Of a stretch of 64,000 bases of DNA, positions 44,621 through 54,012 are shown in pieces. Positions within the stretch are counted from its first letter, which is position 1. Every line of letters starts with the position of its first letter. The DNA is taken from contig JACJYH010000002.1 in NCBI GenBank assembly GCA_020636195.1, positions 124,001 to 188,000 on the forward strand. The letters run 5' to 3'. The notes beneath the pieces were generated by a model. That model was not told where the DNA came from, did no database searches, and saw only the letters and a list, made by a program, of their open reading frames with translations. This stretch comes from Lewinellaceae bacterium. GTDB lineage: Bacteria > Bacteroidota > Bacteroidia > Chitinophagales > Saprospiraceae. The position numbers and the translations under genes were made by a program.

Positions 44621-44929
44621 ATGCTGGTATTCGTTTTACAATCTCAAGCTTTCACAGGAATGTTATTTCCACTGATTTTGTTGGCTTTATTTTATTTCTT
44701 CTTTATAAGACCACAATCCAAAAAACAAAAAGAACAAGTTCAGTTCAATCAGGAAATGCAAAAGGGTGATGAGGTAGTCACCGGCAGTGGAATCGTGGGC
44801 CAAATCGTAAAAATGGATGGAAACACCGTGGTTCTTCAAGTGGGTGAAAAGACATACATCAAAATGCTTTCAAGCGCTATCAATAAAGAAATGACTGAAC
44901 AATTCAGAAATCAGTCAAAAAGCGAATAG
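44621..44929 (+). CDS. yajC: Preprotein translocase subunit YajC
   Basis: 102 residues with one N-terminal transmembrane helix (FPLILLALFYFFFIRPQSKKQKE), including the FFIRPQ.K motif, and a small β domain (GDEVVTGSGIVGQIVKMDGNTVVLQ). YajC binds SecDF and supports Sec export. It stands alone between purK and a convergent gene. Confidence 0.95.
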   Translation: MLVFVLQSQAFTGMLFPLILLALFYFFFIRPQSKKQKEQVQFNQEMQKGDEVVTGSGIVGQIVKMDGNTVVLQVGEKTYIKMLSSAINKEMTEQFRNQSKSE

Positions 44930-45004
44930 TTTTTGCCAAATTGCTGAACTAACCCTGAAAAAACCAGGCGCATTTCATTTGATTGTGGCTTTGGCTTATC
45001 ATTT

Positions 45005-45544
45005 CTAAACCCAATTTTGGTTTTGTTTTAGCTGAGTGATATGCGCAAGGTGATGTGTGCAATGCCATGCGTATAATGCAATGTAAGTCTTCAATGTTGT
45101 CTGTTTTTCCGTTTCCGGATGGTAAAATGTTTTCTCAAGGTCCCTTTCTGTCAATGAATGCAATAGAATGCACCATCGATGATGCAGACCTTCTAATATC
45201 TTCAAGGATGAAGCAATAGGCAAATCGCTGTCATGTAGTTCTGCCCACAAGTCTTCTTTATATGGTTTTATAGCAGGATTCTCTTCCGTCAATGCCAGTT
45301 TTAACCTTGTATAACTGTTGATGTGACTGTCAGCACAATGGTGTACCAATTGTCTAAGCGTCCATCCTCCCGGACGATATGGTGTATCTAATTGTGCATC
45401 ATTCAAATTTTCCACTTCATTTTTCAAAGCACTTGGAAAGTCTTCAATGACTTTTATCCAAGCATCAATTTGCTCATTAGTGAATTCTGTTGGCCTCTTA
45501 AAACGACCAATGGGATATTTTAATGATTCTAATTCCACACTCAA
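45005..45544 (-). CDS. DinB/YfiT-family putative metal-dependent hydrolase
   Basis: A 179-residue four-helix-bundle protein. Ligand His residues are visible in LRQLVHHCADSHINSYTR and in the C-terminal YAWHCTHHLAHITQL. The N-terminal DLRYPIG-like opening (LKYPIGRFKRP) and the GGWTLRQLVHH motif are typical of YfiT. Related Bacillus proteins act as bacillithiol transferases; the thiol cofactor in this organism is unknown. Confidence 0.87.
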   Translation of the reverse strand: MSVELESLKYPIGRFKRPTEFTNEQIDAWIKVIEDFPSALKNEVENLNDAQLDTPYRPGGWTLRQLVHHCADSHINSYTRLKLALTEENPAIKPYKEDLWAELHDSDLPIASSLKILEGLHHRWCILLHSLTERDLEKTFYHPETEKQTTLKTYIALYAWHCTHHLAHITQLKQNQNWV

Positions 45545-45724
45545 CTACTTTTTTAAAAAAAATGTCAAGATACACAAATAACAAATTGAAAAAGCAAGAA
45601 TTTCCATTTACTTTTTTGGTGAGCACATCGCTTCTATTTTAATAATCTTTATAGGCATTCCGTTCCTTTACAATTTGGCTCATCAAATAATTACACAATC
45701 CTTTGCTTCAAAAATGATTGTTTA

Positions 45725-45828
45725 GAGTATGTTTAAATTATGTTTTTGGACAATTCGACGTAAATTTTAGCGAATTTGCAGCCATAATACAACATTTTCT
45801 TGCTAAAGGATAAATTTTAAACATACTC
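45725..45828 (-). repeat. MITE-like element, copy 5 (internally deleted, inverted)
   Basis: 104 bases. Compared with the other copies it is inverted and lacks about 55 internal bases around the CACATTCGAC to AATTCCA segment. Both GAGTATG ends and both TTA duplications are intact (45,722-45,724 and 45,829-45,831). It ends 5 bases before the rnpB -7 box. The rest of the 300 bases upstream of rnpB holds nothing recognised. Confidence 0.83.
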
Positions 45829-45833
45829 TTACT

Positions 45834-45841
45834 TACCTTTG
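45834..45841 (+). promoter_or_regulatory. -7 element of the RNase P RNA gene
   Basis: TACCTTTG matches TAnnTTTG and places the start of transcription at or near 45,846, the first base of the terminal helix. The -33 element would lie inside MITE copy 5, where no TTG is seen. Confidence 0.6.
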
Positions 45842-45845
45842 TATT

Positions 45846-46195
45846 GGATATACCGCTCTGTCGCTAGGGTGAATAAGCCTAGAGGAAAGTCCGGACAACG
45901 TAGAGCAGCACACCATGTAACGAATGGGATCTCCAATGGGAGATACAGAGAGTGTCACAGAAAATAACCGCCACATCTGTGGTAAGGGTGAAAATGTGAG
46001 GTAAGAGCTCACACGGATACATAGTAATTTGTTTCCGGGATAAACCTTGTGTGTTGAAATGCCATGTATATCTTGACGCCCAAGGGCAAGTATTGGCTCG
46101 ATGCTTTGATCAATGATCTGTCAAGAGGGGTAGGCAGCGAAGATAAATGACAGAGGCTATGCAAATAGTACTGAATCCGGCTTATAGGTATATCC
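45846..46195 (+). ncRNA. rnpB: RNase P RNA (type A)
   Basis: The ends pair as helix P1 (GGATATACC/GGTATATCC). Universal segments are present: GAGGAAAGTCCGGAC near the 5' end, ACAGAAAATAACCGCC, GGTAAGGGTGAAA and GAGGTAAGAGCTCAC in the catalytic core. About 350 bases, usual length. It is the catalytic RNA that matures tRNA 5' ends. A T-run follows at 46,198. Confidence 0.93.
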
Positions 46196-46529
46196 ACTTT
46201 TTTTCCTACAACAATTCCTCTCAAGAATTTTAACTGATCGGTAAACATTACAATTGATGGGTTTTCCATAATATTTCAGAAGACTATATTGAAGTTTATT
46301 CACCTAATATTATAATAACCAAGCATTTCGAGTTTTAACAGTTCCTTAATATTTCCATTTGACTTTATTAAAACTAATAATTATTATTTAGACAGATTCT
46401 AAATAAAAAATAATCATAATATAAAAATTGCTATTCACAGATTAGAATTTTACTTTTGTGGCAGTTTGTAAATTTTACAATTTTTTTACAATTAAGGAGA
46501 AGGTATTCAGAAATCATAAAGATACAACA
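46196..46529 (+). other. Intergenic region with leader of the respiratory operon
   Basis: 334 AT-rich bases between rnpB and actA. The only feature seen is the strong promoter at 46,428; the leader is about 65 bases. A minus-strand frame over rnpB was not accepted. Confidence 0.5.
46428..46458 (+). promoter_or_regulatory. Promoter of the ACIII-cytochrome oxidase operon
   Basis: TTG, 20 bases, TACTTTTG: full agreement with the Bacteroidota consensus. It rules out the GTG at 46,458 as the start of actA, since that codon would lie at or before the transcription start. Confidence 0.75.
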
Positions 46530-47930
46530 ATGAGTATTAACAAGTATCTGAAATTCAAGGCAATAGTCTTATTTTGCTTTGTTTTAATTTCATTTTCAGC
46601 CCGCGCAGAGGTTTCTTCAGATCAAGGCAAAAAATTATTTACTAACAACTGTGCCGCTTGTCATGCCAAAGACATGAGAAGTGCGGCTACCGGACCAGCC
46701 TTGGGAGGTGCACAAGCAAAGTGGGACAACCAAGATGATTTACACGCTTGGATTAGAAATTCACAAGCATTGATCCAATCCGGAAATCCGCGTGCAGTTG
46801 AACTGTGGAATAAGTATAAGCCCGTAGTGATGACTTCATTTGGATCTCTGTCTGATGACGATATTGCTTCCATTTTATTATATATAGATGATGTATATAC
46901 CGGAAAAGCAGGACCAAAGAAAGCTGATGCTGTTGCTGCTGCACCTGAAAAACCAAAGAGTAAATTGCCTCTTTATCTCATTGTTGCTGCTATCTTAGGT
47001 ATTTTGTCTTTATTGATGGCGCGTATCATCGGCATGCTCAACGAAGTTGTCACTTCTCGTGAAGGCAAACCGGAAAGGGCACGTACATTTAAAGAAATTT
47101 TTACTTCCAAAGGGGTAATGACTTTTCTCACTTTTGCCATTATAATAATGGGTGGCTATTTTACGGTCAACAAAGCGGTTAATTTAGGAAGGCAGGAAGG
47201 CTACAAGCCGGAACAACCTATCAAGTTTTCTCACGCTACCCATGCCGGAGTAAATAAAATAGACTGTAAATATTGCCATGACAGTGCGAGACGATCTAAA
47301 GTGTCCGGTATCCCATCCGCAAATACGTGTATGAACTGTCATGCTGCGATAAAGGTTGGATCTACCTACGGAACTGCAGAAATCACAAAAATATATGCAT
47401 CTGTTGGATATGATCCAAATACAGGCACGTACATTCAAGACGTGCAAAATAAATCAGAAGATGATCTAAAAGCCATATATACTAAATGGATCGGCGATAA
47501 GTACAAGGAATCCAAAGAATTGGCCAGTTTGGATGCAGAAGGAGAACATCAAGTAGCTCTTCAATGGCAAAATATCAAAAAATCATTGACCAATGATTTG
47601 AAGACATCCATTTATGGTCCAATTAACTGGGTCAGAATTCATAATTTACCTGATCACGTATATTTCAATCATTCACAGCATGTTAGCGTAGGTAAATTAG
47701 CATGCCAAACATGTCATGGTGCCATTGAAACTATGGATGTAGTGCAGCAGATGTCTCCATTATCTATGGGATGGTGTATCAATTGCCACAGGCAGACTGA
47801 GGTTAAATTTAAGGATAATGCTTATTATGCCAATTACAAGCAATTGCATGATGAATTGGCTTCCGGTAAAAAATCCAAAGTTACAGTCAGCGATATCGGT
47901 GGTTTGGAATGCCAAAAGTGTCATTATTAA
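46530..47930 (+). CDS. actA: Alternative complex III, ActA multiheme cytochrome c
   Basis: 466 residues from ATG; signal peptide ends SFSARA. An N-terminal class I cytochrome c domain has CAACH and a Met ligand in the VVMTSFG segment. Two transmembrane helices follow (LPLYLIVAAILGILSLL; MTFLTFAIIIMGGYF). The C-terminal periplasmic part has five more haem sites: CKYCH, CMNCH, CQTCH, CINCH and CQKCH. Six c-type haems are thus predicted; the fused monohaem domain is, from memory, usual in Bacteroidota ActA. It carries electrons from quinol out of the complex. Confidence 0.92.
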   Translation: MSINKYLKFKAIVLFCFVLISFSARAEVSSDQGKKLFTNNCAACHAKDMRSAATGPALGGAQAKWDNQDDLHAWIRNSQALIQSGNPRAVELWNKYKPVVMTSFGSLSDDDIASILLYIDDVYTGKAGPKKADAVAAAPEKPKSKLPLYLIVAAILGILSLLMARIIGMLNEVVTSREGKPERARTFKEIFTSKGVMTFLTFAIIIMGGYFTVNKAVNLGRQEGYKPEQPIKFSHATHAGVNKIDCKYCHDSARRSKVSGIPSANTCMNCHAAIKVGSTYGTAEITKIYASVGYDPNTGTYIQDVQNKSEDDLKAIYTKWIGDKYKESKELASLDAEGEHQVALQWQNIKKSLTNDLKTSIYGPINWVRIHNLPDHVYFNHSQHVSVGKLACQTCHGAIETMDVVQQMSPLSMGWCINCHRQTEVKFKDNAYYANYKQLHDELASGKKSKVTVSDIGGLECQKCHY

Positions 47931-47991
47931 ATATATCACCTGAGTATCAATAGACCTCAAATTAGTTTAAGAATATTAAGTCATATCATAC

Positions 47992-50900
47992 ATGAAACAT
48001 AAGACAGACAATATTTGGATAGGACAAAAGGACTTGGTTCAAGATCAGGAATTTTTATCCACCGTTGACAGCGAGTTTAATTCTGATAGCTCCACTTTGG
48101 CAGATGCCACATCTAGTTTGTCCGGAAACAGAAGGGATTTCTTGAAATTTCTTGGTTTCGGATTAGGAGCTGCTACCATAGCGGCTGGTTGCGATATCCC
48201 TGTCAAAAAAGCCATTCCTTATGTGATAAAACCGGATGAAATCGTTCCTGGAATTGCCAACTATTATGCATCATCATTCGTAAATGGCGGGGATTATTGT
48301 TCTATTCTCGTTAAAACGAGAGAAGGCCGTCCAATAAAAATTGAAGGAAATGCATTGTCTCCGGTAACTAAAGGCGGAACATCTGCAAGGGCTCAAGCGT
48401 CTGTGCTTAGCTTGTATGATACCAATAGAATAAAAGGACCACAAGTCAAAGACGGCGCTAGGTGGAAAGACACCACATGGCAAGAAATTGACAAAATGAT
48501 GGTACCTACCTTATCATCCAATGGTATTAGGATTATCTCTCATACCAATATGAGTCCAACAAGCAAGAAAGCCATTGCAGAATTTGTAGCCAAATACCCA
48601 AATACGAAAGTGGTTACTTATGACCCAGTATCGGCTTCCGCATTATTAGATGCAAATCAGTTGAATTTCGGAGTACGTGCTGTACCTTCTTATCACTTTG
48701 ATAAGGCCAGTGTCATAGTCAGTTTCAATGCAGATTTCTTAGGAACTTGGATATCACCAATAGAATATGCAGCTGATTTTGCAAAAGGCCGTGCGATCAA
48801 TGACGTTACGAAGGCTTCAATGTCCCGCTTGATACAAGTAGAAAACCATATGTCTTTGACTGGTTCTAATGCTGATAATCGAATTTTAGTAAGACCGTCA
48901 GAACAAGGTGTTGCAATAGCCCATTTGTATAATGAAATAGTAGGTGGTGGCCCATCTAGTGACGGACTAAATGATAAAGCTAAAAAAGCCATCTCAAAAG
49001 TGGCTTCAGAACTCAAATCTAAACAAGGAAGTTCTTTGGTAGTCTCAGCGTCGAATAACGTAAGTGAGCAACTTATGATCAACGCTATCAATAATGCTTT
49101 GGGTAATTATGGAACTACTTTGGATATATCCATGCCTTCTTACCAAAGACAAGGTAACGATACTGATCTTAAAGCTTTTGTTGACGATGTAAAATCGGGT
49201 TCAGTTGACCTTCTTCTTGTGTACGGAGCAAATCCGGTATATGACACGGTTTACGGTAAAGAATTAGGTGATACCATTTCAAAAATTAAGAATAAAGTAT
49301 CTTTTGCCACTGTGATGGATGAAACATCTGCACTTTGCGATGTGATCGTTCCAACACATCATTATCTGGAATCATGGGGTGATGTAGAAGTGAAAAAAGG
49401 GCAATATTCTCTTATTCAACCCACAATATCTCCATTGTTCAATTCAAGGCAAGCTGAGGAATCATTGCTTAAGTGGTGTGGATCTTCTACAGTTGACATG
49501 ATGAGCGAGCAGCCTTATTATGAATACTTGAAGGACAATTGGAAAAATACCATGTTTGGAGGTCAAAACGGTTATGCGACATTCCAAGGATTTTGGGATA
49601 GTGCTCTACATGATGGTATCTATAGCCAAAATTCGGCTTCTAGTGTAGCTTATACTTCAGCTCCTCTTTCCGGTGGAATTACAAAGCCTTCAAAATCTGA
49701 GATCGAAATTTCATTTTTTGAAACAGTACACCTAGCAAATGGTCAGTATGCGGGAAATCCATGGTTAATGGAAATGCCGGATCCTGTTGCAAGAACTTCA
49801 TGGGACAATTATCTTGCTGTTCCTGTATCTTTTGATGGATTCAGAAACATGGTTGGCTTCAATGATTTGGTGGATGGAGATGTAGTAGAGATTCAAGTAG
49901 GTGAAAAATCTATGAAGGTTCCGGTAATCCAACAGTTTGGTCAAATGCCTGGAACAGTTTCTCTAGCATTGGGATATGGTAGAACTGAAGCTGGTAATAC
50001 TGGTTCAAATGTTGGGCAAAATGTCAATGACTGTATCACAAAAGGTGAAAACGGTCCCCAATTATACAATACTGCAGTGACAGTATCAGGTAAGGTGGAT
50101 AAGACAAAAGAGTTTGCTTGTGTTCAATACCATCATACCATAGGTGTCAAAGGAGTTGATAACAAAACTGGAGAAGTGATCAATGCAGATGAAGCCGCTT
50201 TGGTTTATTTTGATTATTTTACTGGAGCCACAGGATTCCAAGGGGCTTTGACTGACAGATCTGTTATTTACACATCCAATGTGAAAGATGTTGCCGAAAA
50301 TGCTGAATCACTGAAACATAAGCGTGAACATGCACAACATCTCAATGCTCAACAGATATATGGAGGTTTTGATGATAAATATGCCTTGGGTCATCATTGG
50401 GGTATGCACATTGATCTCAATGCTTGTGTAGGATGTGGCGCTTGTACCATTGCTTGTATGTCTGAAAATAACGTTCCTGTAGTAGGAAGAAAAGAAGTTT
50501 CAAGACACCATGAGATGACATGGTTGCGTATTGATAGGTATTATTACGGTGATGTCAATAATCCTAATACTGTATATCAACCTATGATGTGTCAGCATTG
50601 TGATAACGCTCCATGTGAGAATGTGTGTCCGGTGAACGCCACAAACCATTCAGCAGAAGGATTGAACCAAATGGCTTATAATAGATGTATTGGTACGAGG
50701 TATTGTGCCAACAACTGTCCTTATAAGGTGAGAAGATTCAATTGGTTGGATTATACAAAAGCGGACTTATGGCCGATAAACCAACCAACACTTAGAAATG
50801 AATCAACACCATTTATGGCTGATAACTTGACCAGAATGGTATTGAATCCTGATGTAACTGTAAGGTCAAGAGGGGTTATTGAGAAATGTTCATTCTGCGT

Positions 50901-51156
50901 TCAGAGAATTCAAGAGGGTAAATTGACAGCTAAAATAGAAGGTAGATCATTGCTTGATGGTGATGTGAAGACAGCTTGTCAAACGGCTTGTCCAACAAAT
51001 GCCATCACTTTTGGTGATTTCAATGATCATGAAGGGACATTAAATAAGAAGTTAGAGTCTCCATTGACATATATAGCTTTGGAAGAGATCAATGTCAGAT
51101 CATCTGTCAACTATACAATGAAGGTGAATAATAGAGATGAAGCATTGGATGCTTAA
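47992..51156 (+). CDS. actB: Alternative complex III, ActB iron-sulfur/molybdopterin-like subunit
   Basis: 1054 residues. A Tat signal RRDFLKFLGFGLGAATIAAGC ends in a possible lipid-anchor Cys (shortened motif RRDFLKFLGFG). The first two-thirds resemble a molybdopterin oxidoreductase without cofactor (SLTGSNADNRILVRPSE, LLVYGANPVYD). The C-terminal third binds Fe-S clusters: CVGCGACTIAC, CQHCDNAPCENVCP, CIGTRYCANNCP, and CSFC...CQTACP. The fused B1-B2 form is normal in this phylum. It passes electrons within ACIII. Confidence 0.94.
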   Translation: MKHKTDNIWIGQKDLVQDQEFLSTVDSEFNSDSSTLADATSSLSGNRRDFLKFLGFGLGAATIAAGCDIPVKKAIPYVIKPDEIVPGIANYYASSFVNGGDYCSILVKTREGRPIKIEGNALSPVTKGGTSARAQASVLSLYDTNRIKGPQVKDGARWKDTTWQEIDKMMVPTLSSNGIRIISHTNMSPTSKKAIAEFVAKYPNTKVVTYDPVSASALLDANQLNFGVRAVPSYHFDKASVIVSFNADFLGTWISPIEYAADFAKGRAINDVTKASMSRLIQVENHMSLTGSNADNRILVRPSEQGVAIAHLYNEIVGGGPSSDGLNDKAKKAISKVASELKSKQGSSLVVSASNNVSEQLMINAINNALGNYGTTLDISMPSYQRQGNDTDLKAFVDDVKSGSVDLLLVYGANPVYDTVYGKELGDTISKIKNKVSFATVMDETSALCDVIVPTHHYLESWGDVEVKKGQYSLIQPTISPLFNSRQAEESLLKWCGSSTVDMMSEQPYYEYLKDNWKNTMFGGQNGYATFQGFWDSALHDGIYSQNSASSVAYTSAPLSGGITKPSKSEIEISFFETVHLANGQYAGNPWLMEMPDPVARTSWDNYLAVPVSFDGFRNMVGFNDLVDGDVVEIQVGEKSMKVPVIQQFGQMPGTVSLALGYGRTEAGNTGSNVGQNVNDCITKGENGPQLYNTAVTVSGKVDKTKEFACVQYHHTIGVKGVDNKTGEVINADEAALVYFDYFTGATGFQGALTDRSVIYTSNVKDVAENAESLKHKREHAQHLNAQQIYGGFDDKYALGHHWGMHIDLNACVGCGACTIACMSENNVPVVGRKEVSRHHEMTWLRIDRYYYGDVNNPNTVYQPMMCQHCDNAPCENVCPVNATNHSAEGLNQMAYNRCIGTRYCANNCPYKVRRFNWLDYTKADLWPINQPTLRNESTPFMADNLTRMVLNPDVTVRSRGVIEKCSFCVQRIQEGKLTAKIEGRSLLDGDVKTACQTACPTNAITFGDFNDHEGTLNKKLESPLTYIALEEINVRSSVNYTMKVNNRDEALDA

Positions 51157-51194
51157 TCATTAAAATTTTAGACAAAATATTCAAAATATAATCA

Positions 51195-52610
51195 ATGAGT
51201 GCTGTTGTAAGTCCGATTAGAAAACCTCTGATTACAGGAAATAAAACCTATCATCAGATCACGGAGGATTTGATATCGCCAACTGAAAAGACACCAACGA
51301 AAGAATGGGTTTTAGGATTCGTTCTCTCCGTGGCTGTACTTACATTTGGGGTATTTTGTATTATATGGACTATTTGGGTGGGTATCGGTTCTTGGAATTT
51401 GAATCGTACGATCAACTGGTCATGGGATATTACCAACTTTGTTTGGTGGATTGGTATAGGTCACGCCGGTACCTTGATTTCCGCCATTTTATTATTATTC
51501 CGTCAAAAGTGGCGTACAGGTGTCAACAGAGCCGCAGAAGCTATGACTATTTTTGCAGTGATGTGCGCAAGTTTATTCCCTTTGATCCACATGGGTAGGA
51601 TTTGGTTGGCTCCATTCATCCTTCCTTATCCAAATACAAGAGGTCCTGTATGGCCAAACTTTAACTCACCGTTGCTTTGGGACGTTTTTGCGATCAGTAC
51701 ATATTTGACAGTTTCGCTATTGTTTTGGTACACAGGCTTAGTACCTGACTTTGCTACAGTAAGAGATAGAGCAAAAGGTTTCAGAAAGAAAATTTATAAC
51801 ACATTATCCTTTGGATGGACAGGTTCTGCAAAGCATTGGCAGAGATGGGAATCTTTATCATTGGTTTTAGCCGGGTTATCTACACCTTTGGTATTGTCAG
51901 TGCATACTATCGTATCCTTTGACTTCGCCACTTCAGTTATTCCGGGATGGCATACTACGATCTTCCCTCCTTATTTTGTGGCTGGAGCGATCTTCTCAGG
52001 TTTTGCTATGGTGTTGACATTGATGATTATCACAAGGAAACTTTTACATCTAGAAGATTATATCACGATCGAACACATAGAATCCATGAACAAAGTCATT
52101 TTATTGACTGGTACAATTGTGGGTGTTGCATATTTAACGGAGTTATTTATCTCTTGGTATTCAGGATATGTGTATGAGCAGTTTGCATTTTTCAATAGAG
52201 CTTTGGGGCCATATTGGTGGTCATACTTTGGTATGATGTTTTGTAATGTGGTTGCGCCTCAGTTTTTCTGGAAAAAATCATGGAGAAGAAATATCACATT
52301 GACATTTTTCTTGTCGATAGTGGTCAATATAGGAATGTGGTTTGAAAGATTTGTAATTATCGCTACCACATTGGCAAGAGATTATTTACCATCCAGTTGG
52401 AGTTTATACTCACCAACATGGGTAGAAATAGGCATTTATGTTGGTACATTTGGGTTGTTTTTCACATGTTACTTGATCTTTGCAAGGGTTGCTCCAGTGG
52501 TTGCCGTAGCAGAGATAAAACATATTTTAAAGACAGGTGGCAATCAATATGTGGGTGAAAATGCAAAGAGAGCACACCATCATGGAGACCACGAAAGTGA
52601 CCATCATTAA
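51195..52610 (+). CDS. actC: Alternative complex III, ActC (NrfD/PsrC-like)
   Basis: A 471-residue integral membrane protein with about ten helices. NrfD-family traits seen are WWIGIGHAGTLISAILLL, TIFAVMCASLFPLIHMGR and the HTIVSFDFATSVIPGWH segment containing quinol-site His residues. It ends in a His-rich tail. It binds quinol and may take part in proton movement. Confidence 0.94.
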   Translation: MSAVVSPIRKPLITGNKTYHQITEDLISPTEKTPTKEWVLGFVLSVAVLTFGVFCIIWTIWVGIGSWNLNRTINWSWDITNFVWWIGIGHAGTLISAILLLFRQKWRTGVNRAAEAMTIFAVMCASLFPLIHMGRIWLAPFILPYPNTRGPVWPNFNSPLLWDVFAISTYLTVSLLFWYTGLVPDFATVRDRAKGFRKKIYNTLSFGWTGSAKHWQRWESLSLVLAGLSTPLVLSVHTIVSFDFATSVIPGWHTTIFPPYFVAGAIFSGFAMVLTLMIITRKLLHLEDYITIEHIESMNKVILLTGTIVGVAYLTELFISWYSGYVYEQFAFFNRALGPYWWSYFGMMFCNVVAPQFFWKKSWRRNITLTFFLSIVVNIGMWFERFVIIATTLARDYLPSSWSLYSPTWVEIGIYVGTFGLFFTCYLIFARVAPVVAVAEIKHILKTGGNQYVGENAKRAHHHGDHESDHH

Positions 52611-52640
52611 ATTAATTTGAAGGATTCAAAACATCAAAAG

Positions 52641-53165
52641 ATGATACAAGGAAGTAATAAGAATATCATTTTCGGACTTTATAATGACGAAGAAGATCTT
52701 TTGACGGCAGTAAGAGCTGCGCAGAAGAATCATTTGGAGATTTATGATGTATATAGTCCATTCCCAGTCCATGGCTTGGATCCCGCATTGAAGCTAGAAG
52801 AATCAAGGCTACACCAAGCGGGTTTTATATATGGTATGTTAGGCACATTGACAGCTTTTTTAGGAATGACGTGGGTTTTTGTGAAGGATTGGCCAAATAT
52901 TTTTGGTGGTAAACCTTATTGGTCGGTCCCTGCTTTCATTCCAATCACTTTCGAAATGACAGTACTGTTTTCAGCCATTGGTATGACTGTCACATTTTAC
53001 ATTATCAACGGATTAGGGCCAGGAGTGAAGAATACATATCTCCATGATAGGATCACCGATGATAAATTTTGTATAGCATTTGATACAGGCGATGTTTCGA
53101 CCGGTGAGGCAGAAGCGTTCTTCAGCACTACTGGCGCATCAGAAGTACATTCTAAAACGATATAA
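52641..53165 (+). CDS. actD: Alternative complex III, ActD (DUF3341)
   Basis: 174 residues from ATG (MIQGSNKNIIFGLYNDEED); a TTG eight codons earlier is possible. The DUF3341 marks are VYSPFPVHGLDPAL, GFIYGMLGTLTAF and the ...KPYWSVPAFIPITFEMTVLFSA second helix. A two-helix membrane subunit of ACIII. Confidence 0.92.
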   Translation: MIQGSNKNIIFGLYNDEEDLLTAVRAAQKNHLEIYDVYSPFPVHGLDPALKLEESRLHQAGFIYGMLGTLTAFLGMTWVFVKDWPNIFGGKPYWSVPAFIPITFEMTVLFSAIGMTVTFYIINGLGPGVKNTYLHDRITDDKFCIAFDTGDVSTGEAEAFFSTTGASEVHSKTI

Positions 53166-53175
53166 TTTTATTGTA

Positions 53176-53991
53176 ATGAAATTAGATACATTATATATTT
53201 TCTTATTGTTTGCGGTGGGCCTTGGGCTCTCTTCGTGCCAATCTGCATCCGGAGAGAAGACAGGTAGCGAATACATGCCGGATATGGCACATAGCGTGGC
53301 TTTTGAACCGAATGTTTTTGGCTTTTATTCTTTGAATAGATGGGGGACAGCCGAAGACTTGTATAAAATGTCTCAACCAAGAAATCCTGTGAAAGGCACA
53401 ATCCCAAGGGGGTATATTGGAAATGTTGATTATACAGGTGAGCATTCCAGAGGCATTGCATACAGACCAAATGGTCACGTCAATTATTACTATCCTAATA
53501 CTGAGGAAGGTAGAACGGCAGCAATTGCCGAAATTACCGCCAATCCATTTCCAATTACAAAGAATGGCTTGGATCGTGGTAAAGAATTGTTTAATGTGCA
53601 ATGTGCCATTTGTCATGGAGAAAAAGCTGATGGTGCCGGATATCTTGTGAGAGATGATGGCGGAAAGTATCCTGTGCAACCTGCTAATTTGACGCAAGAG
53701 CAATTTGTAAACAGTTCAAATGGATTATATTACCACGCAATAGTTTATGGTCGTAACCTGATGGGCAGCTATGCAGATAAATTGTCCTATGAAGAAAGAT
53801 GGCAAGTCATTCATTATATAAGATCTCTTCAAGCTGCAAATGCAAAATTGGTCTATAATGAAAATGAGAATACTTTTAATACCACTGATATACCGGCTGC
53901 AAAAATGAAAGCTTCAATAACGCAATCAGAAGTCACGGAAGAGGTCATGAAAGCTGATGAAGTCCATATCGATGTAAAAGCCAATCATTAA
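53176..53991 (+). CDS. actE: Alternative complex III, ActE monohaem cytochrome c lipoprotein
   Basis: 271 residues from ATG with lipoprotein signal GLGLSSC. The haem site is CAICHG, with an axial Met probably in NLMGSYADKL. The N-terminal part has MPDMAHSVAFEPN, typical of the family. A longer in-frame frame upstream lies inside actD and is not used. It likely hands electrons to the oxidase. Confidence 0.92.
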   Translation: MKLDTLYIFLLFAVGLGLSSCQSASGEKTGSEYMPDMAHSVAFEPNVFGFYSLNRWGTAEDLYKMSQPRNPVKGTIPRGYIGNVDYTGEHSRGIAYRPNGHVNYYYPNTEEGRTAAIAEITANPFPITKNGLDRGKELFNVQCAICHGEKADGAGYLVRDDGGKYPVQPANLTQEQFVNSSNGLYYHAIVYGRNLMGSYADKLSYEERWQVIHYIRSLQAANAKLVYNENENTFNTTDIPAAKMKASITQSEVTEEVMKADEVHIDVKANH

Positions 53992-54012
53992 TCACAGCAA
54001 AAAGGAAGTAAA

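Noticed and set aside
46009..46269. 86-codon minus-strand gene
   Set aside because: It lies mostly across RNase P RNA, whose conserved structure explains the sequence.
53080..53175. Longer N-terminus for ActE
   Set aside because: It would overlap actD and put the lipoprotein signal in the middle of the protein.
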